Assembly (NCBI GenBank): GCA_945897545.1
Contig: CAMDGJ010000002.1
Location: 1-42,424 of the forward strand
DNA: 42,424 bases
Origin: Flavobacterium psychrophilum
GTDB taxonomy: Bacteria; Bacteroidota; Bacteroidia; Flavobacteriales; Flavobacteriaceae
Reading direction: 5' to 3'
The notes beneath the pieces are model-generated. The model did not search any database. It was not told where the DNA came from and saw only the letters and a list, made by a program, of their open reading frames with translations. The translations under genes and the position numbers were made by a program. Position 1 is the stretch's first letter. Every line of letters begins with the position of its first letter. Below are positions 16,385-24,762 of this stretch, piece by piece.

Positions 16385-17986
16385 TTACAAATTCTCAAAG
16401 AAATCATTTCCTTTATCATCAGTGATAATAAAAGCAGGGAAATCTTTAATCGTAATTTTACGAACGGCTTCCATTCCTAATTCTTCAAAATCGACTACCT
16501 CAACCGAAAGAATATTTTCTTTAGCCAAAATAGCGGCAGGACCTCCTATTGAACCTAGATAGAATCCACCGTATTTTAGGCAAGCCTCTTTCACTTCTTT
16601 GGTTCTGTTTCCTTTAGCAAGCATTACCATACTTCCACCATTTTTTTGAAATTCATCTACATAAACGTCCATTCTACCGGCAGTTGTTGGTCCAAAACTT
16701 CCCGAAGCCATTCCCTCTGGAGTTTTTGCAGGACCAGCATAATAAATTGGGTGGTTTTTAAAGTATTCCGGCATTGGTTTACCAGCATCCAATAATTCTT
16801 TGATTTTGGCATGAGCAATATCACGAGCCACAATCAAAGTACCGTTTAGTTTCAAACGCGTTTTTATTGGATATTGAGATAATTTTTTAAGAATATCGGC
16901 CATTGGTTGATTCAAATCAATTTCGACTGCAGGCTCCAAATGTGGAGGTGTTGCTGGTAAAAATTGTTTCGGATTGACTTCCAATTGCTCTACAAAAATA
17001 CCGTCTTTAGTAATTTTACCTTTGATATTTCTATCGGCTGAACACGAAACGCCCAATCCAACAGGACAAGAAGCCGCATGACGAGGCAAACGAATTACCC
17101 GAACATCGTGGGTGAAATATTTACCCCCAAATTGCGCTCCAATAGCACTTTCCTGACATATAATTTGCACTCGTTTTTCCCATTCTAAATCACGGAAAGC
17201 CTGACCTGACATATTTCCCGAAGTTGGCAAATGGTCAAAATAGCCTGCCGATGCTTTCTTCACCGAAGCCAAATTCGCTTCTGCCGAAGTTCCTCCAATC
17301 ACCAAAGCCAAATGATAGGGCGGACAAGCAGAAGTTCCTAAATCCATTATTTTAGCACGAATGAAAGCATCTAAAGATTTTTCATTCAATAAAGATTTCG
17401 TTTGTTGGTACAAATACGTTTTATTTGCAGAACCGCCTCCTTTTGCCAAGAACAAGAACTCGTAAGAAGCACCTTTTTTGGCATAAATATCAATTTGCGC
17501 TGGAAGATTCGAGCCTGAGTTTTTTTCCTCAAACATCGAAATCGGAACAATTTGAGAATAACGAAGATTTCTTTCTTGATAGGTGTTGAAAATACCTTTT
17601 GAAAGCCATTCGGCATCATCGACACCTGTGTATACATTTTCACCTTTTTTGGCCATTACAATCGCCGTTCCGGTGTCTTGGCAAGAAGGTAATTCGCCAT
17701 CGACAGCTACCACTGCATTTTGCAATAAATTGTAAGCCACAAAACGGTCGTTGTCTGTTGCTTCTGGATCATCAAGAATGGCTTTTAGTTTTTCTAAATG
17801 TGCTGTTCGCAACATAAACGAAACATCTTTAAGAGCTTCTTGCGATAGCAATTCCAATGCTTTTGGATCAACGGTCAAGATTTCTCTGTCGCCTAGTTTT
17901 TCTATTTTTACAAAATCAGAAGTGATTTTGCGGTATTGGGTATCGTCTTTTAAAATTGGATAAGGGTCTTGGTAAATAAAGTCCAT
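16385..17986 (-). CDS. Class I fumarate hydratase (iron-sulfur)
   Basis: A 533-residue class I fumarase interconverting fumarate and malate with an oxygen-sensitive [4Fe-4S] cluster. Conserved pieces include [17 protein letters not shown] with the first cluster Cys, [20 protein letters not shown] with the second, and [18 protein letters not shown]. The C-terminal beta domain includes [13 protein letters not shown] and [13 protein letters not shown]. Length matches FumA/FumB. The gene is monocistronic, with a -7-like box upstream at 18010-18017 and a shared terminator with scoAB downstream. Whether this organism also has a class II fumarase cannot be told here. Confidence 0.93.
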   Translation of the reverse strand: MDFIYQDPYPILKDDTQYRKITSDFVKIEKLGDREILTVDPKALELLSQEALKDVSFMLRTAHLEKLKAILDDPEATDNDRFVAYNLLQNAVVAVDGELPSCQDTGTAIVMAKKGENVYTGVDDAEWLSKGIFNTYQERNLRYSQIVPISMFEEKNSGSNLPAQIDIYAKKGASYEFLFLAKGGGSANKTYLYQQTKSLLNEKSLDAFIRAKIMDLGTSACPPYHLALVIGGTSAEANLASVKKASAGYFDHLPTSGNMSGQAFRDLEWEKRVQIICQESAIGAQFGGKYFTHDVRVIRLPRHAASCPVGLGVSCSADRNIKGKITKDGIFVEQLEVNPKQFLPATPPHLEPAVEIDLNQPMADILKKLSQYPIKTRLKLNGTLIVARDIAHAKIKELLDAGKPMPEYFKNHPIYYAGPAKTPEGMASGSFGPTTAGRMDVYVDEFQKNGGSMVMLAKGNRTKEVKEACLKYGGFYLGSIGGPAAILAKENILSVEVVDFEELGMEAVRKITIKDFPAFIITDDKGNDFFENL

Positions 17987-18009
17987 ATTATGAGTTTTTT
18001 TAAGAAAGC

Positions 18010-18017
18010 CAAATATA
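18010..18017 (-). promoter_or_regulatory. Candidate -7 box for fumarase
   Basis: CAAATATA on the plus strand reads TATATTTG on the minus strand, matching TAnnTTTG, 23 bp before the start codon. No TTG lies at the best upstream distance. Confidence 0.35.
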
Positions 18018-18180
18018 TGAATTGTATAAGGAATTCATTGTAACTTATATCAACTTATGGTTTAGAATTGTTATAAATTATTGGGAATGGATTGGTGGAA
18101 ATTATGGTGTTTTAAAATTTGATTAAACATTTTTTCAACGAATAAAAAATCATCGCTACTATATGGATCGTTACTATCCA

Positions 18181-18324
18181 AACGGATTAAAATCCGTTGC
18201 TACAATATTTGCCGTTCCTACGGAACTATTATATTTTACAGAGCCATCGGCTCGATAAATTTTGTAAGGCTGGACTTTAGTCCAGTTAACGTGAACAACC
18301 TATCGATAAGAGAGCCGTAGGCTC
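18181..18324 (+). repeat. Composite REP-like block 1 (hairpins a-b-c-d, then c)
   Basis: Four short palindromes stand in order: a (18181-18198, AACGGATT-AA-AATCCGTT), b (18214-18226, GTTCC-TAC-GGAAC), c (18241-18253, GAGCC-ATC-GGCTC) and d (18270-18285, CTGGACT-TT-AGTCCAG). A further c copy at 18312-18324 ends 3 bp before the transposase stop codon. Linkers are shared with blocks 2 and 3. On the minus strand hairpin a is preceded by GTAG. The rest of the 340-bp gap upstream of fumarase (18018-18180) shows only decayed repeat-like sequence and no gene. Confidence 0.8.
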
Positions 18325-18327
18325 GGT

Positions 18328-18789
18328 TCATATCAAGTCCTCAAAAATATATCTTTCATCGTAGGGCACTTCAAATTTTTCTAAAAAATCTAAATATTCC
18401 TCCTTGAAAGTCTGTTTCTTGTGATGTTCTTCTTGATTGGCAATATATTTATAAACGGCATCAATTTGAGAATGACTATATGAAAACGCGCCATAACCTT
18501 CCTGCCATTCAAATCTTGATTTTGTCAAATTGTGGTCATTAATATATTTGGATGATTTTGCTTTTACTGTTTTCATAAGTTCCGAAATTGAAACTGTAGG
18601 TCTAAGACCTAAGAAACAATGAACGTGATCTTCAACACCATTTACAATGATAGTTTTACAACCCGTTTCGTTTATCAAATTGCCAATAACACCAAATACT
18701 TTTGATTTCCATTCATTAGCAATTACAGCTTCACGGTATTTTACCGCAAAAACAACCTGAATGTAAACTTGATGATAGGTATTTGCCAT
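18328..18789 (-). CDS. REP-associated tyrosine transposase (RAYT), Y1/HUH family
   Basis: A 153-residue Y1 transposase. The HUH metal-binding motif is His55-Val-His57 in VEDHVHCFLGL. The likely nucleophile is Tyr115 in the helix DAVYKYIANQ, with Gln119 also conserved. The N-terminus MANTYHQVYIQVVFAVKYR is the usual first strand of the family. Such enzymes nick and join single-stranded DNA at hairpins. The gene lies directly between two arrays of short palindromes, and a third array without a transposase lies at 24559. That is the layout of a domesticated RAYT with its REP elements rather than a free IS200/IS605 copy, although a standard IS200 element next to unrelated repeats cannot be excluded. 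No left/right IS ends or accessory tnpB were seen. Confidence 0.85.
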   Translation of the reverse strand: MANTYHQVYIQVVFAVKYREAVIANEWKSKVFGVIGNLINETGCKTIIVNGVEDHVHCFLGLRPTVSISELMKTVKAKSSKYINDHNLTKSRFEWQEGYGAFSYSHSQIDAVYKYIANQEEHHKKQTFKEEYLDFLEKFEVPYDERYIFEDLI

Positions 18790-18804
18790 ATATTCATATG
18801 TTCC

Positions 18805-19035
18805 GTTCCTATGGAACTTTATTATTTTTATTTCATATCATCAACGGATTAAAATCCGTTGCTACAATATTTGTCGTTCCTGCGTCAACGGATTAAAATC
18901 CGTTGCTAAAATATTTGTCGTTCCTACGTCAACGGATTAAAATCCGTTGCTACAATATTTGTCGTTCCTACGGAACTATTACATTTCATAGAGCCGTAGG
19001 CTCGACACATTTTGTAAAGCTGGACTTCAGTCCAG
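18805..19035 (+). repeat. Composite REP-like block 2 with three tandem 44-bp units
   Basis: A lone b hairpin (18805-18817) is followed by three tandem 44-bp units starting at 18841, 18885 and 18929. Each begins with hairpin a (CAACGGATTAAAATCCGTTG at 18842, 18886, 18930). Then come b (18964-18976), c (18991-19003) and d (19020-19035). The block ends 17 bp before the SpmA/B stop codon and begins 16 bp upstream of the transposase start. Its order and linkers match block 1. Confidence 0.85.
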
Positions 19036-19052
19036 TTGTCAAAGCATAAAAA

Positions 19053-20492
19053 CTAAAAAAACCAGCTCGCCACAAAAATAGCCGTAATCACGCAAATTAC
19101 ATCAACTAAAAGCATTGTTCCTAAAGCATATCGGGTGTTTTTTATATTAACGGAGCCAAAGTAAACCGCAATCACATAAAAAGTGCTTTCAGCACTGCAT
19201 TGAAAAATACTACTCAATCTTCCGGTCATAGAATCGGCGCCAAATGTATTCATCGAATCGATCAAAAACCCTCGTGAACCTGCAGAACTAAAAGGTCTTA
19301 GCAAAGCTACTGGTAAAGCATCGGTGATTTCTTTGCTTACGCCCATATTGGAGAAAATAAAAGCAATCCAGTTACTAATAATTTCGAATAAACCAGAGTT
19401 TCTGAATAACGAAATTGCCACCAACATTCCCAAAACATAAGGAAAAATAGTAACGCCGGTTTTAACTCCATTGTTGGCACCTGTCACAAAGGTTTCATAA
19501 ACAGTTGTATTGGCTTGGGTGAATTTTTTCTCTTTAATAAACGAAAAGATTAAAGTAAAAACAATAATTCCCACCAATATTAAAGCCGAAAGATTAGAGG
19601 TGAAATAGTTTTTACCAATTAAATCCAAATGATTTACATACATCAACAAACCAATAATGGCTGCAATTAAAACCATCAATCCAATAACTAAAGAAGCGCT
19701 TTTGAAATTGATTTTTTGTTTAATTCCAACAATTAGAAAAGCAGCAATGGTTCCAATAAAAGAGGTGATAATACAAGGCAACATCACATCGGCAGGGTTG
19801 CTAGCACCTGCAGCAGCACGATAACCAATGATGGAAGTTGCTATTAATGTAAGTCCCGAAGCGTGCAAACACAAAAACATAATTTGCGCATCGCTGGCCT
19901 TGTCTTTTTCGGGATTAATTTCTTGTAAACTTTGCATCGCTTTTAATCCAAAAGGAGTTGCAGCAGAATCTAATCCCAAGAAATTAGCGGCAAAATTTAA
20001 GGTCATATAGGAAATCGATGGATGATTTTTGGGAATACTTGGAAACACTTTTACGAAGACCGGACTCAAACCTTTTGCTAGTTTTTCAGAGGCTCCAGAA
20101 ATAATTAAAAGTTCCATCAAGCCACAGAAAAAAGCCAAATACGCCATAAGTGGCAGGATCAAATCGAGTAAGGTACTTTTGCAAGTAGGCAATAAACCAT
20201 CCGATTTTTGCACACCACTAAAAATTTTCACTACTTTATTTTTATATACATAAGTAGTATCGGCATTTAGTGTATCTCTATTGATTATGAAGGTTTTTTC
20301 ATCCGATTTATTGATGCTGTCTTTTATAAAAGCAGGAATCTGATGCATATATTTTTCGGAAATAAGTATAGGATCGTCTTTTTTTCCGTTTAAAACATTA
20401 TCAATTGTATAACTGTTGCCCGAAAACAAACTGAAAATCACAAATACAATCGATGAAATGAAAATCACTAGCCAAAATCTGCTCAACACCAT
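19053..20492 (-). CDS. SpmA-SpmB fusion, nucleoside-recognition (Gate) domain membrane protein
   Basis: A 479-residue multi-span inner-membrane protein. The N-terminal half corresponds to SpmA (LPLMAYLAFFCGLMELLIIS, NFAANFLGLDSAATPFGLKA) and the C-terminal half to SpmB (FVTGANNGVKTGVTIFPYVL, LRPFSSAGSRGFLID). Each half carries a Gate/nucleoside-recognition-like domain. Between the first helix and the SpmA core sits an extra ~80-residue hydrophilic loop. In Bacillus, SpmA and SpmB are separate spore-maturation proteins; non-spore-formers such as Bacteroidota carry the fusion, whose transport substrate is unknown. Its 3' end abuts REP block 2. The family call is confident; the function is open. 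Confidence 0.85.
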   Translation of the reverse strand: MVLSRFWLVIFISSIVFVIFSLFSGNSYTIDNVLNGKKDDPILISEKYMHQIPAFIKDSINKSDEKTFIINRDTLNADTTYVYKNKVVKIFSGVQKSDGLLPTCKSTLLDLILPLMAYLAFFCGLMELLIISGASEKLAKGLSPVFVKVFPSIPKNHPSISYMTLNFAANFLGLDSAATPFGLKAMQSLQEINPEKDKASDAQIMFLCLHASGLTLIATSIIGYRAAAGASNPADVMLPCIITSFIGTIAAFLIVGIKQKINFKSASLVIGLMVLIAAIIGLLMYVNHLDLIGKNYFTSNLSALILVGIIVFTLIFSFIKEKKFTQANTTVYETFVTGANNGVKTGVTIFPYVLGMLVAISLFRNSGLFEIISNWIAFIFSNMGVSKEITDALPVALLRPFSSAGSRGFLIDSMNTFGADSMTGRLSSIFQCSAESTFYVIAVYFGSVNIKNTRYALGTMLLVDVICVITAIFVASWFF

Positions 20493-20636
20493 AATTTATA
20501 ATTTTTGTAAATGTAATAAATCAATAACAATTACAAAATTCAATATCAATGTTAATAAAAGAATTTGAAAGTCAATCAAAATCAAAAATCGAATATATTT
20601 TCATATTGTTATTGCATTTTGCCATTGCCATTGTTA

Positions 20637-21350
20637 TTACACATGAATTATCTCATCATCAATCAACAACTCTTCTCTTCGTAATCGCAAGAAAATTTGA
20701 GCAACCGCAATCGTGTCTTTCTCGCAGTAGGTTACAATGCGGTCAATGTCTTTTTCTACATAAAAAACATGACCTACTTGACTGCCATCGATATCGCCTT
20801 TTGGAGAGGGAATCCCAAGTATTTTAGTCAATAGTTTCAAAGATGTATAATGCTTGTAATCACCAAATTTCCACAATTCCAAAGTGTCTAAATGTGGAAT
20901 TTCCCATGGTTTTTTCCCAAATAAATTGAGTTTATTAGGAATGGCAATGTTGTTAATTATCATTCTGCGGGCTATAAAAGGTATGTCGAATTCCTTGGCG
21001 TTATGCCCACACAAAACGTGTTGCGGCTGGTTGAAATGATTGTTCAAAAGATTGATAAAATCGTGCAGAATTTTCTTTTCTTCTCCAAAAAAGGAAGTGA
21101 CTCTAAAATTTCTAATGTCCCCTTTGTTGGCAAAATAACCTACCGAAATACAGACAATTTTCCCAAACTCGGCCCAAATTCCAGCTCTTTCATAAAACTC
21201 TTCTGGCGTTGATTCTTCTTTTCTTTGGTATTGGGTTTTGAGTTCCCAAAGCGTTTTCATTTCATCGTCCAAAGAATTGAAATCGGCTACTTCCGGAACA
21301 GTTTCGATGTCGAGAAACAGAATGTTGTTGAGGTTGATTTTTTCTATCAT
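20637..21350 (-). CDS. PolB-like 3'-5' exonuclease
   Basis: About 238 residues from the preferred start MIEKIN at 21350; the frame is open to an ATG at 21365, but those five residues lack support. Exo I motif FLDIETVPE (Asp14, Glu16), Exo II-type GHNAKEFDIPFIARR and Exo III-type YCEKDTIAVAQI place it in the predicted PolB-related DEDD exonuclease family (RNase H fold). LFLRLRREELLID is near the C-terminus. These proteins occur alone, without a polymerase domain, and probably trim DNA or RNA ends during repair; the exact substrate is unknown. The neighbours on both sides are unrelated single genes. Confidence 0.85.
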   Translation of the reverse strand: MIEKINLNNILFLDIETVPEVADFNSLDDEMKTLWELKTQYQRKEESTPEEFYERAGIWAEFGKIVCISVGYFANKGDIRNFRVTSFFGEEKKILHDFINLLNNHFNQPQHVLCGHNAKEFDIPFIARRMIINNIAIPNKLNLFGKKPWEIPHLDTLELWKFGDYKHYTSLKLLTKILGIPSPKGDIDGSQVGHVFYVEKDIDRIVTYCEKDTIAVAQIFLRLRREELLIDDEIIHV

Positions 21351-21357
21351 TTTTTTA

Positions 21358-21440
21358 TGGCACACGGATAACGCGGATTTTACTGATTAGTGCGGATTTT
21401 TTTTGCTCGAATTACACGAATTTACATAAATTAATTGTTG
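21358..21440. repeat. ACACGGAT/ACACGAATT dispersed repeat
   Basis: The spacer upstream of the exonuclease holds GCACACGGATAACGCGGATT, then a GTGCGGATTT variant and GAATTACACGAATTTACA. These are variations on one word set common in Bacteroidota spacers and related to the inverted repeat at 6407-6549. No gene is seen. Confidence 0.4.
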
Positions 21441-21474
21441 GTTGGTAAAATTTGAAAGTGATTATTCACAAATT

Positions 21475-21945
21475 TTAAAACAAAATTTGCTGATTGCTAG
21501 GGTTTTCGTGCTCCAACAACCATTTTTTACGCCACAATCCTCCAGCATAACCTGTGAGCGAACCATCGGTTCCGATGACTCTGTGGCAAGGAACGACTAT
21601 CCATAGCGGGTTTCTTCCATTGGCCGAAGCCACGGCACGACTCGCTTTGACATCGCCTAATTTTTTGGATAATTCTAAATAAGACATGGTTTGCCCGAAA
21701 GGAATTTCAAGTAAACCTTCCCAAACCTTTTGTTGAAACTCAGTTCCAGTTGGATTCAATTTGAAGGTGAAATGAGTTCTTTTCCCATCGAAATAATCGA
21801 TGAGTTGGCAAACGGTTTCTTGTAAAACGGCTAGAATTATTGTAGAAATGGTTCGTTCGTCTGAAACGGAAATTAAGGAAACACCCATCTCATCGCCAAC
21901 GATTTTAGCAATTCCTAAAGGTGTTTTGATGAAGGTGGTTTCCAT
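21475..21945 (-). CDS. ogt: Methylated-DNA-protein-cysteine methyltransferase
   Basis: A 156-residue protein from METTFIKTP at 21945; the frame extends upstream to 22032, but that part is repeat-derived and not family-like. The active site is Pro-Cys120-His-Arg-Val, with GRNPLWIVVPCHRVIG around it. The DNA-binding helix-turn-helix contains FGQTMSYLELSKKLG and ASRAVASANGRNP. It repairs O6-alkylguanine by transferring the alkyl group to its own Cys. Length is standard for Ogt-type enzymes without an Ada regulatory domain. It is probably monocistronic, lying downstream of repeat-rich sequence. Confidence 0.92.
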   Translation of the reverse strand: METTFIKTPLGIAKIVGDEMGVSLISVSDERTISTIILAVLQETVCQLIDYFDGKRTHFTFKLNPTGTEFQQKVWEGLLEIPFGQTMSYLELSKKLGDVKASRAVASANGRNPLWIVVPCHRVIGTDGSLTGYAGGLWRKKWLLEHENPSNQQILF

Positions 21946-21959
21946 TTTATAAAAGTAAA

Positions 21960-22015
21960 AAAAATAAACACAAAGTCCACGAAGAAAGCACAAAGTTCGC
22001 AAAGAAAGATTTGTT
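21960..22015. repeat. CACAAAG/GCAAAG spacer repeat
   Basis: Words such as ACACAAAGTCCACGAAGAAA and GCACAAAGTTCGCAAAGAAA repeat upstream of ogt. They share the GCAAAG core with 16272-16380 and with 25810-25830. Confidence 0.4.
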
Positions 22016-22056
22016 GAAAACACAAAAACCATCTCGATTGAAATGGTTTAGTTTTT

Positions 22057-22162
22057 TAGCCCTAATGGAAGGGGAAATCCTTTTTTGAGGTGATTTTTCA
22101 TCACCTCAAAAAAAGATTGGAATGACAGCAGGAAATGCCTGCCTGCAGGCAGGCAGGGCTCC
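22057..22162 (-). repeat. Composite variable-hairpin intergenic element, copy B
   Basis: Read on the minus strand it begins GGAGCCCTGCC, carries a long CCTGCCTGCAGGCAGG palindrome, then ATTTCCTGCT and CCAATC. A hairpin TTTTTTGAGGTGAT-GAAAA-ATCACCTCAAAAAA comes next, then GGATTT and a closing AGGGCTA. Outer ends and internal words match copy A at 14710, while both hairpin sequences differ. It lies 28 bp after the cytochrome c stop codon, in the same strand sense as that gene. Confidence 0.7.
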
Positions 22163-22189
22163 TTATTACTAAGCAAATTCTGGATACCG

Positions 22190-22585
22190 TTATTTTAGAG
22201 TGGAATAAACATAAGCTTCTAAGGCTTTCAATTCGGTATCTGACATCGCTTTTGTGATTGCAAAATTAGTCTTCATAACTTCATATTGGGTTGGGTCAAC
22301 AATTGGCTCAGCTTCACCTTTAAGGAAGCGCACCATATCGCCATTTTTTTCTTTATAGATTTTGGCAATATCTTGTAAGCTTGGTCCAATTACTTTCTGA
22401 TCTAATTGGTGACAAGCGATACAAGCTCCTTTTCCAATAAACAATTCTTTTCCCAAATCTTCAGGTTTTTGAACTTCTGTTACCGTTTCTGACTTGCCAA
22501 AAGATTCTTGCGAACTGTCTTTTTTACAGGAAACCATCGTCATCGCAACAGTCAATAAGATTGCAAATAATACTGATTTTTTCAT
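22190..22585 (-). CDS. Monoheme c-type cytochrome lipoprotein
   Basis: A 131-residue exported cytochrome. The signal peptide ends in a lipobox-like MVSC (Cys20), suggesting lipid anchoring. The heme attachment motif is Cys55-Ile-Ala-Cys58-His59, with a Met in the C-terminal region (about residues 100-115) available as sixth ligand. It is a small class I cytochrome c, likely an electron carrier at the periplasmic or membrane face. It lies 3 bp downstream of hemB on the same strand, so a heme protein appears co-expressed with heme synthesis. The specific partner oxidase or reductase is not indicated. Confidence 0.85.
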   Translation of the reverse strand: MKKSVLFAILLTVAMTMVSCKKDSSQESFGKSETVTEVQKPEDLGKELFIGKGACIACHQLDQKVIGPSLQDIAKIYKEKNGDMVRFLKGEAEPIVDPTQYEVMKTNFAITKAMSDTELKALEAYVYSTLK

Positions 22586-22588
22586 TTT

Positions 22589-23581
22589 TTATCTATTTAA
22601 AAGTCTTGCGGCTTCTTTGGCAAAATACGTTGATATAATATTTGCTCCGGCTCTTTTGATGCAGTACAATTGTTCGATCATAATCTTGTCGTGGTCTAGC
22701 CAACCTCTTTCGGCAGCAGCTTTGACCATTGCATATTCACCGGAAACTTGATAAACCGCAACAGGAACGTGAACAGCATTTTTCACTTCGCGAACGATGT
22801 CAAGGTAGGCCATTCCTGGTTTTACCATTACAATATCTGCTCCTTCGGCAACATCGTCTAATGTTTCGCGAATGGCTTCGATGCGATTGGCATAATCCAT
22901 TTGGTATGTTTTTTTGTCTTTAGGAACATTTTCCATATCTACTGGAGCGCTGTCTAAAGCATCACGAAACGGGCCATAAAATGCCGAAGCATATTTAGCG
23001 CTGTAACTCATAATTCCCACATTATGATGTCCGTTTTCTTCTAATGCTTTGCGAATGGCAAGTACGCGTCCGTCCATCATATCGCTTGGCGCAACAAAAT
23101 CGGCACCTGCCTCTGCGTGACTCAAACTCATTAAGCTGAGAGCTTCGATTGTAGCATCGTTGATAATTTGTCCGTTTTTAATAATTCCGTCGTGACCATA
23201 AATAGAGTATGGATCCAAGGCTAAGTCTGGCATCACAATCATTTCAGGAACAGCATCTTTAATAGCTCGAATGGTTTGTTGCATCAATCCATCTTTGTTC
23301 CAAGCTTCGACACCTAAATTGTCTTTCAGGTTTTCGTTAACTTTTACGTAAATATTGACAGCCTTGATACCCAAATCCCAAGCCTCTTTGACTTCTTTGA
23401 TGGTATTATCTAACGAATGACGGTAGATTCCTGGCATTGATGGAATGGCGATCTTGACGTCTTTTCCTTCAGCAACAAACATTGGGAGCATAAAATCGGT
23501 TGGACTCAATGAAGTTTCTCGAACTAGGGAACGAATCGATTCGTTGGTTCGTAACCGGCGATTTCTTTGTAATGGAAACAT
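22589..23581 (-). CDS. hemB: Porphobilinogen synthase (ALA dehydratase)
   Basis: A 330-residue enzyme that condenses two 5-aminolevulinate molecules to porphobilinogen. Landmarks are RRLRTNESIRSLVRE at the N-terminus, ADFVAPSDMMDGRV, the active-site Lys regions YSAKYASAFYGPFRDAL and MVKPGMAYLDIV, and YQVSGEYAMVKAAAERGW. The metal-site region lacks the triple-Cys zinc signature and shows VMPDLALDPYSIYGHDGII, as in the magnesium-type enzymes. It is part of a minus-strand heme series with hemF upstream and a cytochrome c directly downstream. Confidence 0.95.
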   Translation of the reverse strand: MFPLQRNRRLRTNESIRSLVRETSLSPTDFMLPMFVAEGKDVKIAIPSMPGIYRHSLDNTIKEVKEAWDLGIKAVNIYVKVNENLKDNLGVEAWNKDGLMQQTIRAIKDAVPEMIVMPDLALDPYSIYGHDGIIKNGQIINDATIEALSLMSLSHAEAGADFVAPSDMMDGRVLAIRKALEENGHHNVGIMSYSAKYASAFYGPFRDALDSAPVDMENVPKDKKTYQMDYANRIEAIRETLDDVAEGADIVMVKPGMAYLDIVREVKNAVHVPVAVYQVSGEYAMVKAAAERGWLDHDKIMIEQLYCIKRAGANIISTYFAKEAARLLNR

Positions 23582-23637
23582 ACTATATTGTTTAAATTGT
23601 TTAAAAGTTTAAGGTTTAAAGTTGTTTTACTTTGTGC

Positions 23638-24540
23638 TTAAACCCAATCTATTGGCTTTTCTAATACTTCTAATAATTTTTCTTCTTCGCTTCCTTTTTC
23701 GGGATGATGGTCGTAAACCCACTGAACCTGTGGCGGCAAACTCATCAAAATACTTTCGATTCTACCGTTGGTTTTTAAGCCAAATAAAGTGCCTTTGTCG
23801 TGTACTAAATTGAATTCAACATAACGACCGCGACGGATTTCCTGCCACCTTCTATTGGCATCCGAATATAATACATTTTTTCTTTTTTCGACAATTGGAA
23901 CATAAGCTTCAAGAAAACTATTGCCAACTTCGGTTACAAAGTTGAACCAATTTTCCATTGACATTTGCTCATTCTCTTTGCAATAATCGAAAAACAATCC
24001 TCCAATTCCTCGGGCCTCACTTCTGTGTGCATTCCAAAAATAAGCATCACATTGCTTTTTAAATTTTGGATAAAATTCCGGATTATGTTTGTCGCAAGCG
24101 GTTTTACAAGTTTGGTGAAAATGTGTAGCATCTTCCTCAAACAAATAATAAGGCGTTAAATCCTGTCCGCCACCAAACCATTGCTGAATTATATTTCCAT
24201 TTTCATCATACATTTCAAAATAGCGCCAATTTGCGTGAACTGTTGGCACCATTGGACTTTTTGGATGCAAAACCAAACTCAATCCGCAGGCAAAAAAATC
24301 AGCTTCGCCTACATTGAACAATTTTTGCATCGAATCCGGTAATTTTCCGTACACTCCAGAAATATTGACACCACCTTTTTCGAAAACAGCTCCGTTTTCT
24401 ATCACGCGTGTTCGTCCACCTCCGCCTTCAGGTCGTTCCCAAATATCCTCTCGGAATTTGGTTCCACCATCGGCATCTTCTAATCCTTTACAGATTTGGT
24501 CTTGAAGGTTTTGTATGTAGGTGTAGAATTTATCTTTCAT
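23638..24540 (-). CDS. hemF: Coproporphyrinogen III oxidase, oxygen-dependent
   Basis: A 300-residue HemF that oxidatively decarboxylates coproporphyrinogen III to protoporphyrinogen IX using O2. It shows RPEGGGGRTRVIENGAVFEK near the N-terminus, HPKSPMVPTVHANWRYFE, WFGGGQDLTPYY, ARGIGGLFFDY and RRGRYVEFNLVHDKGTLFGL, all family signatures. Length is normal. The next gene, hemB, starts 56 bp downstream. Upstream, REP-like block 3 separates it from hemE, so hemF-hemB-cytochrome c may be read through the array or from its own promoter. Confidence 0.96.
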   Translation of the reverse strand: MKDKFYTYIQNLQDQICKGLEDADGGTKFREDIWERPEGGGGRTRVIENGAVFEKGGVNISGVYGKLPDSMQKLFNVGEADFFACGLSLVLHPKSPMVPTVHANWRYFEMYDENGNIIQQWFGGGQDLTPYYLFEEDATHFHQTCKTACDKHNPEFYPKFKKQCDAYFWNAHRSEARGIGGLFFDYCKENEQMSMENWFNFVTEVGNSFLEAYVPIVEKRKNVLYSDANRRWQEIRRGRYVEFNLVHDKGTLFGLKTNGRIESILMSLPPQVQWVYDHHPEKGSEEEKLLEVLEKPIDWV

Positions 24541-24558
24541 TATTTTTTTTCATAAAAC

Positions 24559-24757
24559 CAACGGATTAAAATCCGTTGCTACAAAATGTATCGTTCCTAA
24601 TCAACGGATTAAAATCCGTTGCTACAAAATGTATCGTTCCTAATCAACGGATTAAAATCCGTTGCTACAAAATGTATCGTTCCTACGGAACTTTTGCGTA
24701 TTTGTGAGGGCGATCGGCTCAGTAGATTTTGTAAGGGGCTAAACTTTATTCCAGTTT
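24559..24757 (+). repeat. Composite REP-like block 3 with three tandem 43-bp units, decayed right end
   Basis: Hairpin a (CAACGGATTAAAATCCGTTG) recurs at 24559, 24602 and 24645 with a 43-bp period. The units are nearly identical to each other (linker CTACAAAATGTATCGTTCCT), but differ from the block 2 linker. Hairpin b follows at 24679-24691. Hairpin c (about 24706-24720) and hairpin d (about 24734-24757) are present in degraded form. The order a-b-c-d is kept. The block lies between hemE and hemF, without a transposase. Confidence 0.8.
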
Positions 24758-24762
24758 ACCGA

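Noticed and set aside
18159..19035. CRISPR array
   Set aside because: The repeats are 43-44 bp units with internal palindromes and no unique spacers between them; there are no cas genes.
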